A stretch of 64,000 nucleotides of DNA. Source: Streptomyces hygroscopicus subsp. hygroscopicus. GTDB taxonomy: Bacteria > Actinomycetota > Actinomycetes > Streptomycetales > Streptomycetaceae. Location of the stretch: assembly GCF_001553455.1 (NCBI RefSeq), contig NZ_BBOX01000107.1:1-64000 (forward strand), written 5' to 3'. The notes beneath the pieces were generated by a model. That model ran no database searches. It worked only from the letters and a program-made list of their open reading frames with translations, and was not told the DNA's origin. A program made the position numbers and the translations under genes. This document shows positions 1-10,141 of this stretch, one piece after another (the first letter of the stretch is position 1; each line of letters opens with the position of its first letter).

Positions 1-1284
1 CCCGTAGGCCCCGGCCCCGGGTCCGCCGCCGCTCCCATGGCCCCCGTGGTACCCGTGGTCCCCATAGGCTCCCTGGCCCCCATAGGCCTCGGCTCCGCCG
101 CGCCCCTGGTCCCCGTAGTTCCCGTGGCCCCCATAGGCCCCCTGGTCCCCGTAGGCTCCGTGCCCCCCATAAGCCCCACGGTCCCCATAGCCGTCATGGC
201 CGCCATAGGCGCCATAGGCGGGCGCGCCGCCGTACGCCGGGGCGCCCATACCCGGCGGCCCGGTGAACGGGGCGCCGCCCACTCCGCCCACGGCGCCCTC
301 GTCCACACCTCGCCGCGCCAGCGCGGTCAGCGCGATCAGCCCCGCGACCGCCTCGAAGAAGCCGCTGAGCACGCTGAGCACGCCCAGCGTCGACAGATCG
401 CTCAGATGCTCCACGTAATCGAGCTTGACGTAGAGCGACGCCTCGCTGATCCCGCCCACCATGACCAGCGCCGCCGCCGTCATCCCCAGCGGCCGCGCCA
501 GCGGGGCCCGCGCGAACGCGGCGCCCGCGGCGGCCAGACACAGCGCGACGGCCGTCCACGCGTTCCAGCCGCCGGGCGGTGAGAGCAGGGTGGGCAGCGT
601 GTGCTTGCCGGTGAGCGCGTACTTGTAGACCTCCCAGCCCCGCGCCTGGGCCCAGTAGATCTGCCAGGCGGCGATGACGACCCCGGCGGCGCCCAGGAAC
701 AGCGCGCCGGTGACCGCCGCCCCGGGCGAGGGACGGCCCGGCGGCCGGTCGGCGGGCGAGACCGGGGAGCCGGACGGGGCCGGGAAGCCGGGCTGGGGCA
801 GGGAGCCAGGCGACACCGGGGAGCCGGGCGGGGTCAGGCCGGCGGGGCGGCGGGCCGCGGCCACCACGACCAGCAGCAGCCCCGCGAGCACCACCTGCGC
901 CCAGGCGCTGAGGTTGGCCCGGGTCTTCAGACCGTCGGGGATGCCCTGGAGCCAGTCGGAGTTCAGGTTCCACAGGCTGGGCAGGCGCACCGCGACGGTC
1001 ACCACCGCGACCGTGCCGAGCGCGCCCCCGGCGGCCGGTGAGCGCAGGGCGGTGAGCCCGACGACCGCGTAGACCAGCAGCAGCACCAGGTCGAGGAGGG
1101 AGGAGCCGAAGATCCCTCCGGTGGCCCGGAACGGCAGCCCGGACCAGGTCCACCACAGATGGCTCGCCTCATCGGCCTTGTCCAGGTCGCGGATGATCCA
1201 CGCCAGTGAGATCAGCCCGAGCACCGCGCAGACGAGTGCGCCGAAGACGCGCGCTCCGCTGTTGAGTATCCGTCCCTGCCCCAT
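1..1284 (-). CDS. Multi-pass membrane protein with Gly/Tyr-rich tail (3' end outside window)
   Basis: The reading frame is open from an ATG at 1284 to the left edge, so the C-terminus is missing. About 8 hydrophobic segments are visible, for example the stretch ending SLAWII near the N-terminus and a late one beginning TLGVLSVL. A Pro-rich loop lies in the middle (PPGSPVSPGS type). After the last membrane segment the protein becomes a low-complexity tail of repeated YGGHG / YGDQG / AYG units, matched in the DNA by repeated cccccataggc / ccccgtaggc blocks. No catalytic motif is seen. It resembles uncharacterised Streptomyces membrane proteins with glycine-rich cytoplasmic tails; the function is unknown. 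Confidence 0.75.
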   Translation of the reverse strand, partial: MGQGRILNSGARVFGALVCAVLGLISLAWIIRDLDKADEASHLWWTWSGLPFRATGGIFGSSLLDLVLLLVYAVVGLTALRSPAAGGALGTVAVVTVAVRLPSLWNLNSDWLQGIPDGLKTRANLSAWAQVVLAGLLLVVVAAARRPAGLTPPGSPVSPGSLPQPGFPAPSGSPVSPADRPPGRPSPGAAVTGALFLGAAGVVIAAWQIYWAQARGWEVYKYALTGKHTLPTLLSPPGGWNAWTAVALCLAAAGAAFARAPLARPLGMTAAALVMVGGISEASLYVKLDYVEHLSDLSTLGVLSVLSGFFEAVAGLIALTALARRGVDEGAVGGVGGAPFTGPPGMGAPAYGGAPAYGAYGGHDGYGDRGAYGGHGAYGDQGAYGGHGNYGDQGRGGAEAYGGQGAYGDHGYHGGHGSGGGPGAGAYG

Positions 1285-1349
1285 AGCCGTAGGTCTCCCC
1301 CGCCTCGTACCCCGGGCAACCGTCGCGGGGCGGGGAAAAATACGGATCG

Positions 1350-1500
1350 TGACCGTCCGACGACCGCCCGGGGGGGGACCGGCCGACGACCGCCCGGGGG
1401 GGATGGCCGCCCGACGACCGCCCCGGGGGGGGGGATGGCCGCCCGACGACCGCCCGGCGGGGGTATGGCCGTCCGGCGACCGCCCGCCGGGGTGTGACCG
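1350..1500. repeat. Degenerate tandem repeat with G-tracts
   Basis: About five imperfect units of 24-33 bases each carry the core cgacgaccgcccg followed by a run of 6-11 G and then gatggccg. Unit length varies mainly through the G-run. The block lies in the space between the divergent membrane-protein gene and ABC operon 1. Reading frames across it give only R/G/P low complexity, so I do not call a gene. Confidence 0.7.
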
Positions 1501-1878
1501 GCCGGGGCGACATGGCGCGTCCCGGCCGGTCTACGGCACCCGCACGGCCGTACGCGGTTCAGCCTGACGCGTCCGTATATCGGTGTCGCGTCAGTGGAGT
1601 TGCCTGCGTGTTAACGCGTTTCCGCACTGAAGATCACGCTTTGTCCCCCCTGGAGGACCCCTGTCAAGCACGCCCGGACCTCGATCTGCCAAATGTTCGC
1701 TCAAGACTCGAACGCGCGGCACATCCACCTCCCCCGGCCCCTTGACTGGGCCGTTCCCCGATTGCGAAAGTCCGCTCAACCCGATACGCACGCACCACCA
1801 TGGCGAGCGGGGCAGCGGCATGACGCGCATAGACAACGCGAGTTGACGGTGTGACACCAGTGCGGGGGGCGCCACGCG
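1501..1878. other. Intergenic, upstream of ABC operon 1
   Basis: This stretch separates divergent transcription units and must hold the promoter of the + strand operon that starts at 1879. It is less GC-rich than its surroundings. I see no convincing gene, and I cannot place the -35 and -10 boxes with confidence. Confidence 0.4.
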
Positions 1879-2883
1879 ATGACGAGTCCATCCCAGGCCG
1901 GCGTGGTCGAGAAGACCGCCCCGGGCACGGAGGGCGCGGGGCCCGCCGGTCTGGCGCCCCGCCAGCTGATGTGGCGGCGTTTCAAGCGCGACCGCACCGG
2001 TGTCATCTCCGCGTGCGTGGTGGCCTTCTTCTTCGCCGTCGCCGTGCTGGCTCCGGCGATCTCCTGGGTGTACGGCAAGGATCCGTACACCACCTACGGC
2101 CTGGACCGGCCCGAGCTGCTGGATCCCCTCACCGGCTATCCGATGAAGCCCAACGGGGGCATCGACGGCGAGTTCTGGTTCGGGATCGAACCCAAGCTGG
2201 GCCGCGATGTGCTGACCCAGCTCGTCTACGGCATCCGCACCTCGCTGCTGATCGGACTGGCCGCGACCGTGCTGTCCACGCTCACCGGCATCGTGATCGG
2301 CGTGGTCGCGGGCTATATGGGGGGCCGCACCGACTACGTCCTCGGCCGCCTGATCGATCTGCTGCTGTCCTTCCCGCAGCAGCTGTTCTTCGTCGCCTTC
2401 ATGCCCGTGTTCACCGCGCTGTTCGTCAGCCCGCAGAAGGAGACGCCCACCTATTTCCGGGTGACGGCCCTGGTGATGGTGTTGTGGCTGCTGGGCTGGA
2501 TGCAGCTGGCCCGGCTGCTGCGCGGGCAGGTGCTGTCGCTGAGGGAGCGGGAGTTCGTCGAGGCCGCGAAGGTGACCGGCGCCTCGCCGTGGCGCATCGT
2601 CCGCAGGGAGCTGCTGCCCAATCTCGTCACGCCCATCCTGGTGCAGTCCACGCTGATGCTGCCGAACTTCGTGACCACGGAGGCGGCGCTGTCCTTCCTC
2701 GGTGTCGGCGTGGTGGAGCCGACCCCCGACTGGGGGCGGATGTTCGCCAAGGGCGCGAACTTCTACGAGGGCGACATCACCTACATGTTCTTCCCCGGCA
2801 TCGCCATGGTGGTCTTCGTGGTCGCCTTCAACCTGCTCGGGGACTCGGTCCGGGACGCGATGGACCCGAAGACCACGCGGTGA
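1879..2883 (+). CDS. Oligopeptide ABC permease, DppC/OppC type (system 1)
   Basis: Inner-membrane subunit of a peptide importer. The 334-residue product has a cytosolic N-terminal stretch, a first membrane helix (around VVAFFFAVAVL), a long extracytoplasmic loop, and the binding-protein-dependent permease core. The EAA loop is visible in the segment around REFVEAAKVTGASPWRIV, which contacts the ATPases. The ATG at 1879 has a G-rich stretch about 10 nt upstream. It is the first gene of an unusually ordered operon: permease C, binding protein, permease B, two ATPases. The family is clear; the substrate (di- or oligopeptide or another compound) cannot be told from sequence. Confidence 0.93.
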   Translation: MTSPSQAGVVEKTAPGTEGAGPAGLAPRQLMWRRFKRDRTGVISACVVAFFFAVAVLAPAISWVYGKDPYTTYGLDRPELLDPLTGYPMKPNGGIDGEFWFGIEPKLGRDVLTQLVYGIRTSLLIGLAATVLSTLTGIVIGVVAGYMGGRTDYVLGRLIDLLLSFPQQLFFVAFMPVFTALFVSPQKETPTYFRVTALVMVLWLLGWMQLARLLRGQVLSLREREFVEAAKVTGASPWRIVRRELLPNLVTPILVQSTLMLPNFVTTEAALSFLGVGVVEPTPDWGRMFAKGANFYEGDITYMFFPGIAMVVFVVAFNLLGDSVRDAMDPKTTR

Positions 2884-2947
2884 CCGGGGGGCCGGCCCGG
2901 GCCCGAGGCAGAGAACGGCAAGTCTTCCGTCCGATGAGGCAGGTGCA

Positions 2948-4747
2948 GTGACCACGATGACGCCGAAGAAGAGCCGCAGAGCGCGTACCTACGCCGTCGC
3001 CCTGGCGGCGGGGGCCCTGGTGCTCGCGGGGTGCAGCAGCGGGGGCGGCGGCTCGGACCCCAAGGATTCCAGCGAGCCCAGGATGGAGTCCCAGGACATC
3101 ACCCTCGGCACCGCCGCCGACTCCACCGGACCGGCCAAGGACCTGCCGGGCGCCAAGAAGGGCGGCACCGTCACGGTGCTGCAGCGCGACGCCTTCGAGC
3201 ACCTGGACCCGGGGCAGATCTACGTCAGCGATGAGCTGATCATGCAGACGCTCTACAACCGGACGCTGACGAACTACCAGTTCGACGACAAGACGGGCAA
3301 GGCCAAACTGGTCGGCGACCTCGCCACCGACACCGGCAAGTCCTCGGACGGCGGCCGGACCTGGACGTACACGCTGAAGGACGGGCTGAAGTTCGAGGAC
3401 GGCTCGCCCATCACCTCCAAGGACGTCCGCCACGCCGTCGAGCGGCTCTACGCCCCGTTCGAGGCCGCCGGTCCGACCTATCTGCAGCAGTGGCTCTCCG
3501 GTGAGGGCCAGAAGTACCGCAAGGCGCTTCCGGACGGCCCCTACAAGGGCAAGCATCTGCCGTCGTCGGTGCTGGACACCCCGGACGACAAGACGATCGT
3601 CTTCCACTTCGACCAGCCGCGCGCCGAGGTGCCGTTCGCGGTGGCCATGCCCAACATCGGCGCGGTGCCGCCGGGCAAGGACACCAAGCAGAAGTACGAC
3701 AAGGCCCCGCTGGCCTCCGGTCCGTACAAGATCAAGAACTTCAAGCCGGGCAAGGGCATCCAGTTCGTCAGGAACGACCAGTGGGACCCCAGGACCGACC
3801 CGATACGCCACCAGTACGTCGACATGTTCGACGTCTCCTTCGGTCACCAGTGGGTGGACTCCACCCGCCGGCTCCAGGCAAACAAGGGCGCCGACCGGAC
3901 CGGGATGACGTTCACCAACGCGGTCGACCCCTCGCAGATCTCCACGGTCCTCAAGGACAAGGAGGCGATGTCCCGGTCGCTGACCGAGACGCAGCCCTAT
4001 GTGGACGTCGTCTCGATCAACACCGATCGGGTCAAGGACAAGAAGGTGCGCGAGGCGATCGCCTGGGCCTTCCCCAGCGGTCAGTACCTCCAGCAGTTCG
4101 GCGGCCCCAAGGCCGGTGAGGTCGGCGGCGGACTGGTCGGCCCCACGCTCAAGGGCTACGACCCCTCCTTCGACCCGTACCAGAAGAAGAAGTACCCCGG
4201 CGGCAACGCCAAGAAGGCCAGGGAGCTGCTGAAGGAGGCGGGCAAGGAGGGCTACGAGCTCGTCTACGCCTACGGCAACGGCGACACCCACCAGGACGCC
4301 TCGGTGGTCGTGCAGCAGGCCCTGGAGCGGGCCGGGTTCACGGTGCAGAAGAAGGAGATCGACCAGTCGACCTATTACACGCAGATCGGGAAGGTCAAGA
4401 ACAAGTTCGACCTGTACCGGTCCTCGTGGGGTGCCGACTGGCCGTCCGCCTCGACCGTGGTCCCGCCGGTGTACGACGGCAAGAACGTCTACGACGACTC
4501 CGCGAACTACTCGCACCTGAACGTCCCGTCGGTCAACGCCGAGATCGGCCGGATCACCAAGGTCAGCGACCTCAGCCGGGCCACCTCACAGTGGATCAAG
4601 CTCAGCGAGAAGATCCTCACCGAGGAGGTCCCCGCCGTCCCGACCTTCTACAACCGGCTGTTCACCCTCTGGGGCTCAGGGCTGGGCGGGGTGAAGTTCA
4701 ACTCCGTCTACGGCGCCGTGGACCCGACGGCCGTCTTCGTCAAGTAG
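2948..4747 (+). CDS. Family 5 extracytoplasmic solute-binding lipoprotein (system 1)
   Basis: Substrate-binding protein of ABC system 1. The N-terminus is basic (KKSRRARTY), then hydrophobic, with a lipobox LVLAGC, so it should be a lipid-anchored lipoprotein. The rest is SBP_bac_5 fold (for example the segment around GRTWTYTLKDGLKFEDG, typical of the family). I chose the GTG at 2948 (599 residues) because gaggcag lies about 7 nt upstream; an in-frame ATG at 2957 is the alternative. The longer open frame reaching back into the preceding gene is not supported. The gene lies between the two permease genes. Confidence 0.93.
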   Translation: MTTMTPKKSRRARTYAVALAAGALVLAGCSSGGGGSDPKDSSEPRMESQDITLGTAADSTGPAKDLPGAKKGGTVTVLQRDAFEHLDPGQIYVSDELIMQTLYNRTLTNYQFDDKTGKAKLVGDLATDTGKSSDGGRTWTYTLKDGLKFEDGSPITSKDVRHAVERLYAPFEAAGPTYLQQWLSGEGQKYRKALPDGPYKGKHLPSSVLDTPDDKTIVFHFDQPRAEVPFAVAMPNIGAVPPGKDTKQKYDKAPLASGPYKIKNFKPGKGIQFVRNDQWDPRTDPIRHQYVDMFDVSFGHQWVDSTRRLQANKGADRTGMTFTNAVDPSQISTVLKDKEAMSRSLTETQPYVDVVSINTDRVKDKKVREAIAWAFPSGQYLQQFGGPKAGEVGGGLVGPTLKGYDPSFDPYQKKKYPGGNAKKARELLKEAGKEGYELVYAYGNGDTHQDASVVVQQALERAGFTVQKKEIDQSTYYTQIGKVKNKFDLYRSSWGADWPSASTVVPPVYDGKNVYDDSANYSHLNVPSVNAEIGRITKVSDLSRATSQWIKLSEKILTEEVPAVPTFYNRLFTLWGSGLGGVKFNSVYGAVDPTAVFVK

Positions 4748-4845
4748 CCGCGGCCGTCCCCCAGGCCGCCCGGAACCCGGCCGCACCGCGCCCCGTACCG
4801 GCGCGGTGCGGCCCGGCCCGCCCCTAGCGGAAGATCACCGACGCC

Positions 4846-5823
4846 ATGTTGAGATTCCTCGCCCGCCGGTCCCTCGGCGCGATCGTGATCCTGATCCTGA
4901 TCAGCGCGATCACGTTCTTCCTCTTCTTCGCCCTGCCCGCCGAACCGGCCCGGCTCGCCTGCGGCAAGAACTGCGATCCCACCTCGCTCGCCATGATCAA
5001 CAAGAATCTGGGGCTGGACCAGCCGGTTCCGGTCCAGTACGCGAAGTTCATGGTGGGGATCGTCGCCGGGCGGGACTTCGCGGTGGGGCACTGCGACGCC
5101 CCCTGCTTCGGCTACTCCTTCGTCAGCCAGGAGCCGGTCTGGGGCACCATCGTGGACCGCTTCCCCACCACCCTCTCGCTGGCCATCGGCGGCGCCGCCG
5201 TGTTCCTGGTCTTCGGCGTCGGCATCGGCATGATCGCGGCCTGGCGGCGCGGCACCTGGATCGACAAGATCGTCAGCTCGCTGTCGCTGCTCGGCGCCTC
5301 GATGCAGATCTACTTCGTCGGGGTGCTCTGTCTGGCCTGGTTCGTCAGCGGCCTGGGGATCATGGAGCAGCCCGCGTACCACCCCTTCACCGAGAATCCG
5401 GCGAAGTGGTTCAGCGGAATGCTGCTGCCCTGGCTGGTGCTGTCACTGATCTTCATGGCCAACTACAGCCGGATGACCCGCTCCCAGATGGTCGAGCAGC
5501 TGCAGGAGGACCATGTCCGCACGGCGAGGGCCAAGGGGCTCGCCGGCCGTACGGTCTTCTTCCGCTACGCCTGGCGCGGCGCCATCGCCCCCATCGTCAC
5601 CATCTTCGGCATCGACCTCGGATCGCTCTTCGGCGGGGCCATGGTCACCGAGTACACCTTCACCCTGCACGGCATCGGACGGCTGGCGGTGGAATCCGTC
5701 CAGCTCACCGATCTGCCGATGCTGATGGGGGTGATGCTGGTCAGCTCCGCGGCCATCGTGGTGTTCAACATCCTGGTCGACGCCGCCTACGCCTTCATCG
5801 ACCCGCGCGTGCGCCTCGCCTGA
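4846..5823 (+). CDS. Oligopeptide ABC permease, DppB/OppB type (system 1)
   Basis: Second membrane subunit of system 1, 325 residues. It starts with the typical N-terminal helix (FLARRSLGAIVILILIS) and has a permease core with the EAA segment near EDHVRTARAKGLAG. The extracytoplasmic loop holds four cysteines (AC-GK-NC and HCDAPC), unlike the paralogues in systems 2 and 3, possibly forming disulfides. Only about 20 nt separate it from the next ATPase gene. Confidence 0.93.
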   Translation: MLRFLARRSLGAIVILILISAITFFLFFALPAEPARLACGKNCDPTSLAMINKNLGLDQPVPVQYAKFMVGIVAGRDFAVGHCDAPCFGYSFVSQEPVWGTIVDRFPTTLSLAIGGAAVFLVFGVGIGMIAAWRRGTWIDKIVSSLSLLGASMQIYFVGVLCLAWFVSGLGIMEQPAYHPFTENPAKWFSGMLLPWLVLSLIFMANYSRMTRSQMVEQLQEDHVRTARAKGLAGRTVFFRYAWRGAIAPIVTIFGIDLGSLFGGAMVTEYTFTLHGIGRLAVESVQLTDLPMLMGVMLVSSAAIVVFNILVDAAYAFIDPRVRLA

Positions 5824-5842
5824 CAGACCCGGAGCTGCCGAG

Positions 5843-6928
5843 ATGACCACACTCACCAAGCCCGACGACGGCGCGACGCCCCCGTCGGCCGGCCCCGGCC
5901 GCGGCGCCTTCCTCTCCGTACGCGACCTGTACGTCCGCTTCTCCACCGAGGACGGCGTCGTCAAGGCCGTCGACGGCCTCTCCTTCGAGCTCGAACGCGG
6001 CCGGACGCTCGGCATCGTGGGCGAGTCGGGCTCCGGCAAGTCCGTCACCAACCTCACCGTGCTGGGCCTGCACGACCCGCGCACCACCACCGTCGGCGGC
6101 GAGATCGTGCTGGACGGGCAGGAGCTGACCGGGGCGCCCGAGCGCACCCTGGAACGGCTGCGCGGCAACACCATGGCGATGATCTTCCAGGACCCGCTGA
6201 CCGCCCTGTCGCCGTACTACACGGTGGGCCGCCAGATCGCCGAGCCGTACCGCAAGCACACCGGCGCCTCCAAGAGCGAGGCCCGCTCCCGCGCGATCGA
6301 GATGCTCCAGAAGGTCGGCATCCCCAACGCGCGCCTGCGGGTGGACGACTATCCGCACCAGTTCTCCGGCGGGATGCGGCAGCGCGCCATGATCGCGATG
6401 TCGCTGGTCTGCAACCCCGATCTGCTGATCGCCGACGAGCCGACCACCGCCCTCGACGTCACCGTCCAGGCCCAGATCCTGGATCTGCTGAAGGACCTCC
6501 AGCAGGAGTTCGGCTCGGCGATCATCCTCATCACCCATGACCTGGGCGTGGTCGCCAACACCGCCGACGACCTGCTGGTGATGTACGCGGGCCGGGCGGT
6601 GGAGCGCGGTACCGTCCGCGAGGTGCTGCGGGCGCCCCAGCACCCGTACACCTGGGGGCTGCTGGCCTCCATGCCGCGGCTGTCCTCCTCGGTGGACGAG
6701 CCGCTGCACCCCATCCCCGGCTCCCCGCCGAGCCTGCTCAGCCCTCCACCGGGCTGTCCCTTCCATCCGCGGTGCCGCTACCCGGACCAGGTGGCGGGCG
6801 ACCGCTGCGCCACCGAGCGCCCGGTGCTCCCGGACGGCCGGGGCGCCGCCTGCCACCTGACGGCCGAGCGGAAACTGACCCTCTACACCGAGCAGATCAA
6901 GCCCCGGCTGGGCCAGGGCCAGGGCTAG
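5843..6928 (+). CDS. Oligopeptide ABC ATPase, DppD/OppD type (system 1)
   Basis: Cytosolic ATPase of 361 residues. Walker A is GESGSGKS at about residues 60-67, the ABC signature is FSGGMRQR, and Walker B is [14 protein letters not shown]-terminal oligo_HPY domain has the cysteine pattern CPFHPRC...C...C seen in DppD proteins. It follows the permease gene by 19 nt and precedes its partner ATPase by 10 nt, so the two are expected to form the heterodimeric motor. Confidence 0.95.
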   Translation: MTTLTKPDDGATPPSAGPGRGAFLSVRDLYVRFSTEDGVVKAVDGLSFELERGRTLGIVGESGSGKSVTNLTVLGLHDPRTTTVGGEIVLDGQELTGAPERTLERLRGNTMAMIFQDPLTALSPYYTVGRQIAEPYRKHTGASKSEARSRAIEMLQKVGIPNARLRVDDYPHQFSGGMRQRAMIAMSLVCNPDLLIADEPTTALDVTVQAQILDLLKDLQQEFGSAIILITHDLGVVANTADDLLVMYAGRAVERGTVREVLRAPQHPYTWGLLASMPRLSSSVDEPLHPIPGSPPSLLSPPPGCPFHPRCRYPDQVAGDRCATERPVLPDGRGAACHLTAERKLTLYTEQIKPRLGQGQG

Positions 6929-6938
6929 GAGCTGACAG

Positions 6939-8072
6939 ATGAGCATCGAGTCGGTCGAGACCGAGCCGGGCACCCCCGAACCCCTCCTGGTGACCGAGCG
7001 GCTGACCAAACACTTCCCGATCATGGGCGGCTTCCCGTTCAAGCGGAAGGTCGGGGCGGTACAGGCGGTCGACGGGGTCGATCTGACCGTGCACGCCGGG
7101 GAGAGCTTCGGGCTGGTCGGCGAGTCCGGCTGCGGCAAGTCCACCACGGGCCGGCTGCTCACCCGGCTGCTGGAGCCCACCGGCGGGAAGATCACCTACC
7201 GGGGCCGGGACATCACCCACGCGGGCCGCAGGGAACTCGCCCCGATCCGCTCCGAGATCCAAATGATCTTCCAGGACCCGTACTCCTCGCTGAACCCCCG
7301 GCAGACCGTCGGCACGATCATCTCCGGCCCGATGGAGATCAACGGCATCGATCCGCCGGGGGGCCGCGAGGCCCGGGTGCGCGAGCTGCTGGAGATCGTG
7401 GGCCTCAACCCCGAGCACTACAACCGCTTCCCGCACGAGTTCTCCGGCGGCCAGCGGCAGCGCATCGGGGTGGCCCGCGCGCTCGCCCTCGAGCCCAAGC
7501 TGATCGTCGCCGACGAGCCCGTCTCGGCGCTGGACGTCTCCATCCAGGCGCAGGTGGTCAACCTGCTCCAGAAGCTCCAGCGGGAACTGGGCATCGCCTT
7601 CCTGTTCATCGCCCACGACCTCGCCGTGGTACGCCACTTCTCGCAGCGCGTCGCCGTGATGTACCTGGGCAAGGTCGTCGAGGTGGGCGACCGCGACTCG
7701 ATCTACCGCCGCCCCCGTCACCCGTACACCCACGCCCTGCTGTCGGCCGTCCCGGACGCGACGATGGTGATGGCCGAGGACGCCGGGGACGCCGCTTCCC
7801 GGGAGCGCATCCGGCTCGCCGGGGACGTGCCCTCCCCCATCAACCCGCCCTCCGGCTGCCGCTTCCGCACCCGCTGCTGGAAGGCCCAGGACAGGTGCGC
7901 GCAGGAGGAACCGCCGCTCATCCGCCTGGGCGGCAACCGCGAGGGGCATCTCACCGCCTGCCACTTCCCCGAGGAGCCGAGCATCGAGGCCCGCGAGGAG
8001 GACGTCGTCCTGGACCCGGCCCTGATCGCGGCGGAGTCGGGCCTGGACGCACCGCCGCACCAGGCGCCCTGA
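6939..8072 (+). CDS. Oligopeptide ABC ATPase, DppF/OppF type (system 1)
   Basis: Second ATPase of system 1, 377 residues. Walker A is GESGCGKST, the signature is [15 protein letters not shown], Walker B is [12 protein letters not shown], and the H-loop is FIAHDLAVV. The C-terminal oligo_HPY segment has CRFRTRCW and a later AC. An OppF-type insert between the first strand and the P-loop (HFPIMGGFPFKRKVG) separates it from OppD-type proteins. It is the last gene of the operon; a 22-nt palindrome follows. Confidence 0.95.
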   Translation: MSIESVETEPGTPEPLLVTERLTKHFPIMGGFPFKRKVGAVQAVDGVDLTVHAGESFGLVGESGCGKSTTGRLLTRLLEPTGGKITYRGRDITHAGRRELAPIRSEIQMIFQDPYSSLNPRQTVGTIISGPMEINGIDPPGGREARVRELLEIVGLNPEHYNRFPHEFSGGQRQRIGVARALALEPKLIVADEPVSALDVSIQAQVVNLLQKLQRELGIAFLFIAHDLAVVRHFSQRVAVMYLGKVVEVGDRDSIYRRPRHPYTHALLSAVPDATMVMAEDAGDAASRERIRLAGDVPSPINPPSGCRFRTRCWKAQDRCAQEEPPLIRLGGNREGHLTACHFPEEPSIEAREEDVVLDPALIAAESGLDAPPHQAP

Positions 8073-8081
8073 CCTCGCCCG

Positions 8082-8103
8082 CTGAGCCGCCGCGGCGGCT
8101 CAG
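8082..8103. terminator. Palindromic hairpin between convergent genes
   Basis: A perfect 10-bp stem, CTGAGCCGCC with its reverse complement around GC, starts 9 nt after the stop of ABC operon 1 and sits before the convergent acetyltransferase gene. It could end transcription in either direction. There is no U-tract, as is common in Streptomyces. Confidence 0.6.
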
Positions 8104-8178
8104 AAACGCAGCAGTTCACAAGGCGACCGGCGCGGACGGCGACCGCTGCGGACGGCGACCGGCGGGGAACGCGGCGGC

Positions 8179-8961
8179 TCAGAAGCGCGAGAAGACATGC
8201 GAACGGCCGACGGCGGTGAACCCGCGGCGGCCGTACCAGCGCAGCGGCCAGTCGTCCTGGTCGGCGACGAGGAACCGCAGCGCGCAGCCGGCGGCGGCCG
8301 CGCGGCGCAGCGCGGAGCTGACGACGGCGTCGGCGTAGCCGCGGCGCAGATACGGCTCGGCGGTCACCACCTCCTCGATCTGGGCGATCCCGGCGGCGGG
8401 CTCCAGGTACAGATCGGCCCAGGAGGTGATCTCGCCGCTGTCGTCGTGGGCGGCCAGGAAGAGCACCTGCTCGGCCCCGGCCAGCCGGGCCGTACGCCGC
8501 TCCACCAGGTCGTGCGTGGTCCGCTCGTCCGCGTCCGGCATCCACCGCCGCTGCTGGGCCGTCACCGCCCGCCGCAGCGGCCCGTGCGGGTCCGGTCCCA
8601 GCTCCCGCTCCACCACATCGGCCGCCGGGGCCCTGGGCACCGGCCCGGTGTGGACCATCAGCACCTCGGTGACATGGCGGTACCCGGCCCGTTCGAGCGC
8701 GGGGACACAGAGCGGGCCCAGGGCCTGGTCATGGACCGTGATCTGGCGGTGCGGCAGGAACGCCATGGCCTCGTCGGCGAGGGCGGGCAGCCCCTCGGGG
8801 TCGGCGGGCCCGACGATGTGCAGCTGGTTGTGCTCGTGGGAGCGTGCGTATCTGCCGTCCAGCACCAGGAAACCGCCCGGCACCTCCCGTACTTCGGCGG
8901 CCTGGCGGCGGGCGAAGGAGAGCCGGAAGTCCTGGACACGCTGAAGGTCGTCTCGCGGCAC
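8179..8961 (-). CDS. GNAT family N-acetyltransferase
   Basis: The 260-residue product has a C-terminal GNAT fold: the acetyl-CoA loop region is PYLRRGYADAVVSSALRR and the late motif is WYGRRGFTAVGR. The N-terminal half is a divergent second GNAT-like lobe or substrate domain. The start is a GTG at 8961 with only a weak upstream G-rich stretch, so the true start could be further in. It is a single gene between two ABC operons; the acyl acceptor is unknown. Confidence 0.85.
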   Translation of the reverse strand: MPRDDLQRVQDFRLSFARRQAAEVREVPGGFLVLDGRYARSHEHNQLHIVGPADPEGLPALADEAMAFLPHRQITVHDQALGPLCVPALERAGYRHVTEVLMVHTGPVPRAPAADVVERELGPDPHGPLRRAVTAQQRRWMPDADERTTHDLVERRTARLAGAEQVLFLAAHDDSGEITSWADLYLEPAAGIAQIEEVVTAEPYLRRGYADAVVSSALRRAAAAGCALRFLVADQDDWPLRWYGRRGFTAVGRSHVFSRF

Positions 8962-8992
8962 CCCGCGATCATAAACGGCCGTGCCCCGTCGC

Positions 8993-10141
8993 TCAGGACG
9001 GCGCCGGCACCACCACGCGCTCCTCCGCGAAGTGGCACGCCGACGGGTGCGCGGCCGGGCCCGGCAGGTCCGGCGGCACGGTCAGCGTCGGCGTCTCCAC
9101 CGCGCACCGCTCCCGCGCCTTCCAGCAGCGGGTGCGGAAGCGGCAGCCGGAGGGCGGGTTGGCCGGGGAGGGGACGTCGCCGGTCAGGAGGATGCGCTCG
9201 CGGCCCTCGCGCGGCTCCGGGTCCGGCACCGGGACGGCCGACAGCAGCGCCTGGGTGTACGGATGGGTGGGGTGGCCGTAGATCTCCGGGCCCGTCCCCG
9301 TCTCGGTGATGCGGCCCAGGTACATCACGGCGATCCGGTCGGAGATGTGCCGGACCACCGACAGGTCGTGGGCGATGAAGACGTAGGACAGGCCGAACTC
9401 GTCCCGCAGGCTCTCCAGCAGGTTGACCACCTGCGCCCGCACCGACACGTCCAGCGCCGAGACCGGCTCGTCCGCGACGATGACCTCCGGCCGCAGGGCC
9501 ACTCCCCGGGCGATGCCGATGCGCTGGCGCTGGCCGCCGGAGAACTGGTGGGGATAGCGGTTGATGTGCTCGGGGCTGAGCCCCACCACCTCCAGCAGCT
9601 CCTGGACCGCCCGCCGCCGGTCACCCTTGGGGGCGGCCTCGGGGTGGATCTCGAAGGGCTCCCCGATGATGTCGCCCACCGTCATGCGCGGGTTGAGCGA
9701 GGTGTAGGGGTCCTGGAAGACCATCTGGATGTTGCGGCGGACCGCCCGCAGCGCGCGGCCCGACAGGCGCGTGATGTCCTCGCCCCGGTAGTGGATCGTC
9801 CCGGCGGTCGGCCGCTCCAGGCTGACCAGCAGCCGGGCAACGGTGGACTTGCCGCAGCCGGACTCGCCGACGATGCCGAGCGTCTCCCCGCGCCCCAGGG
9901 CGAACGAGACCGTGTCGACCGCCCGGACCGCTCCGGTCCGCCGCTTCACCAGCACGCCCCGCGTCAGCGGATAGTGCTTGGCGAGATCGCGGACCTCGAG
10001 GACCGGTGCGGCGGGCTCAGCGGTCCCGGAAGCCCCAGAGATCCCGGAAGCATCAGAAGCTCCAGAGATCACAGAGGCGCCAGAGGTCCCAGAGGCACCA
10101 GAGTCCTCAGAGGCCCCAGCGGGCTCAGACGTCGAGGCCAT
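8993..10141 (-). CDS. Oligopeptide ABC ATPase, OppF type (system 2)
   Basis: 382 residues with Walker [10 protein letters not shown], signature [15 protein letters not shown], Walker [13 protein letters not shown] and a C-terminal oligo_HPY segment (CRFRTRCW...C...C). The first 40 or so residues are a Ser/Gly/Ala repeat (SGAS, SGTS units) missing from the system 1 homologue and replaced by an Ala/Glu-rich stretch in system 3. The start overlaps the end of the upstream ATPase gene by 17 nt. It is the last gene of operon 2. Confidence 0.93.
   Translation of the reverse strand: MASTSEPAGASEDSGASGTSGASVISGASDASGISGASGTAEPAAPVLEVRDLAKHYPLTRGVLVKRRTGAVRAVDTVSFALGRGETLGIVGESGCGKSTVARLLVSLERPTAGTIHYRGEDITRLSGRALRAVRRNIQMVFQDPYTSLNPRMTVGDIIGEPFEIHPEAAPKGDRRRAVQELLEVVGLSPEHINRYPHQFSGGQRQRIGIARGVALRPEVIVADEPVSALDVSVRAQVVNLLESLRDEFGLSYVFIAHDLSVVRHISDRIAVMYLGRITETGTGPEIYGHPTHPYTQALLSAVPVPDPEPREGRERILLTGDVPSPANPPSGCRFRTRCWKARERCAVETPTLTVPPDLPGPAAHPSACHFAEERVVVPAPS

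Noticed and set aside
194..1156. Long R/G/P-rich frame on the minus strand
   Set aside because: It is a shadow of the membrane-protein gene in another frame (composition without hydrophobic segments).
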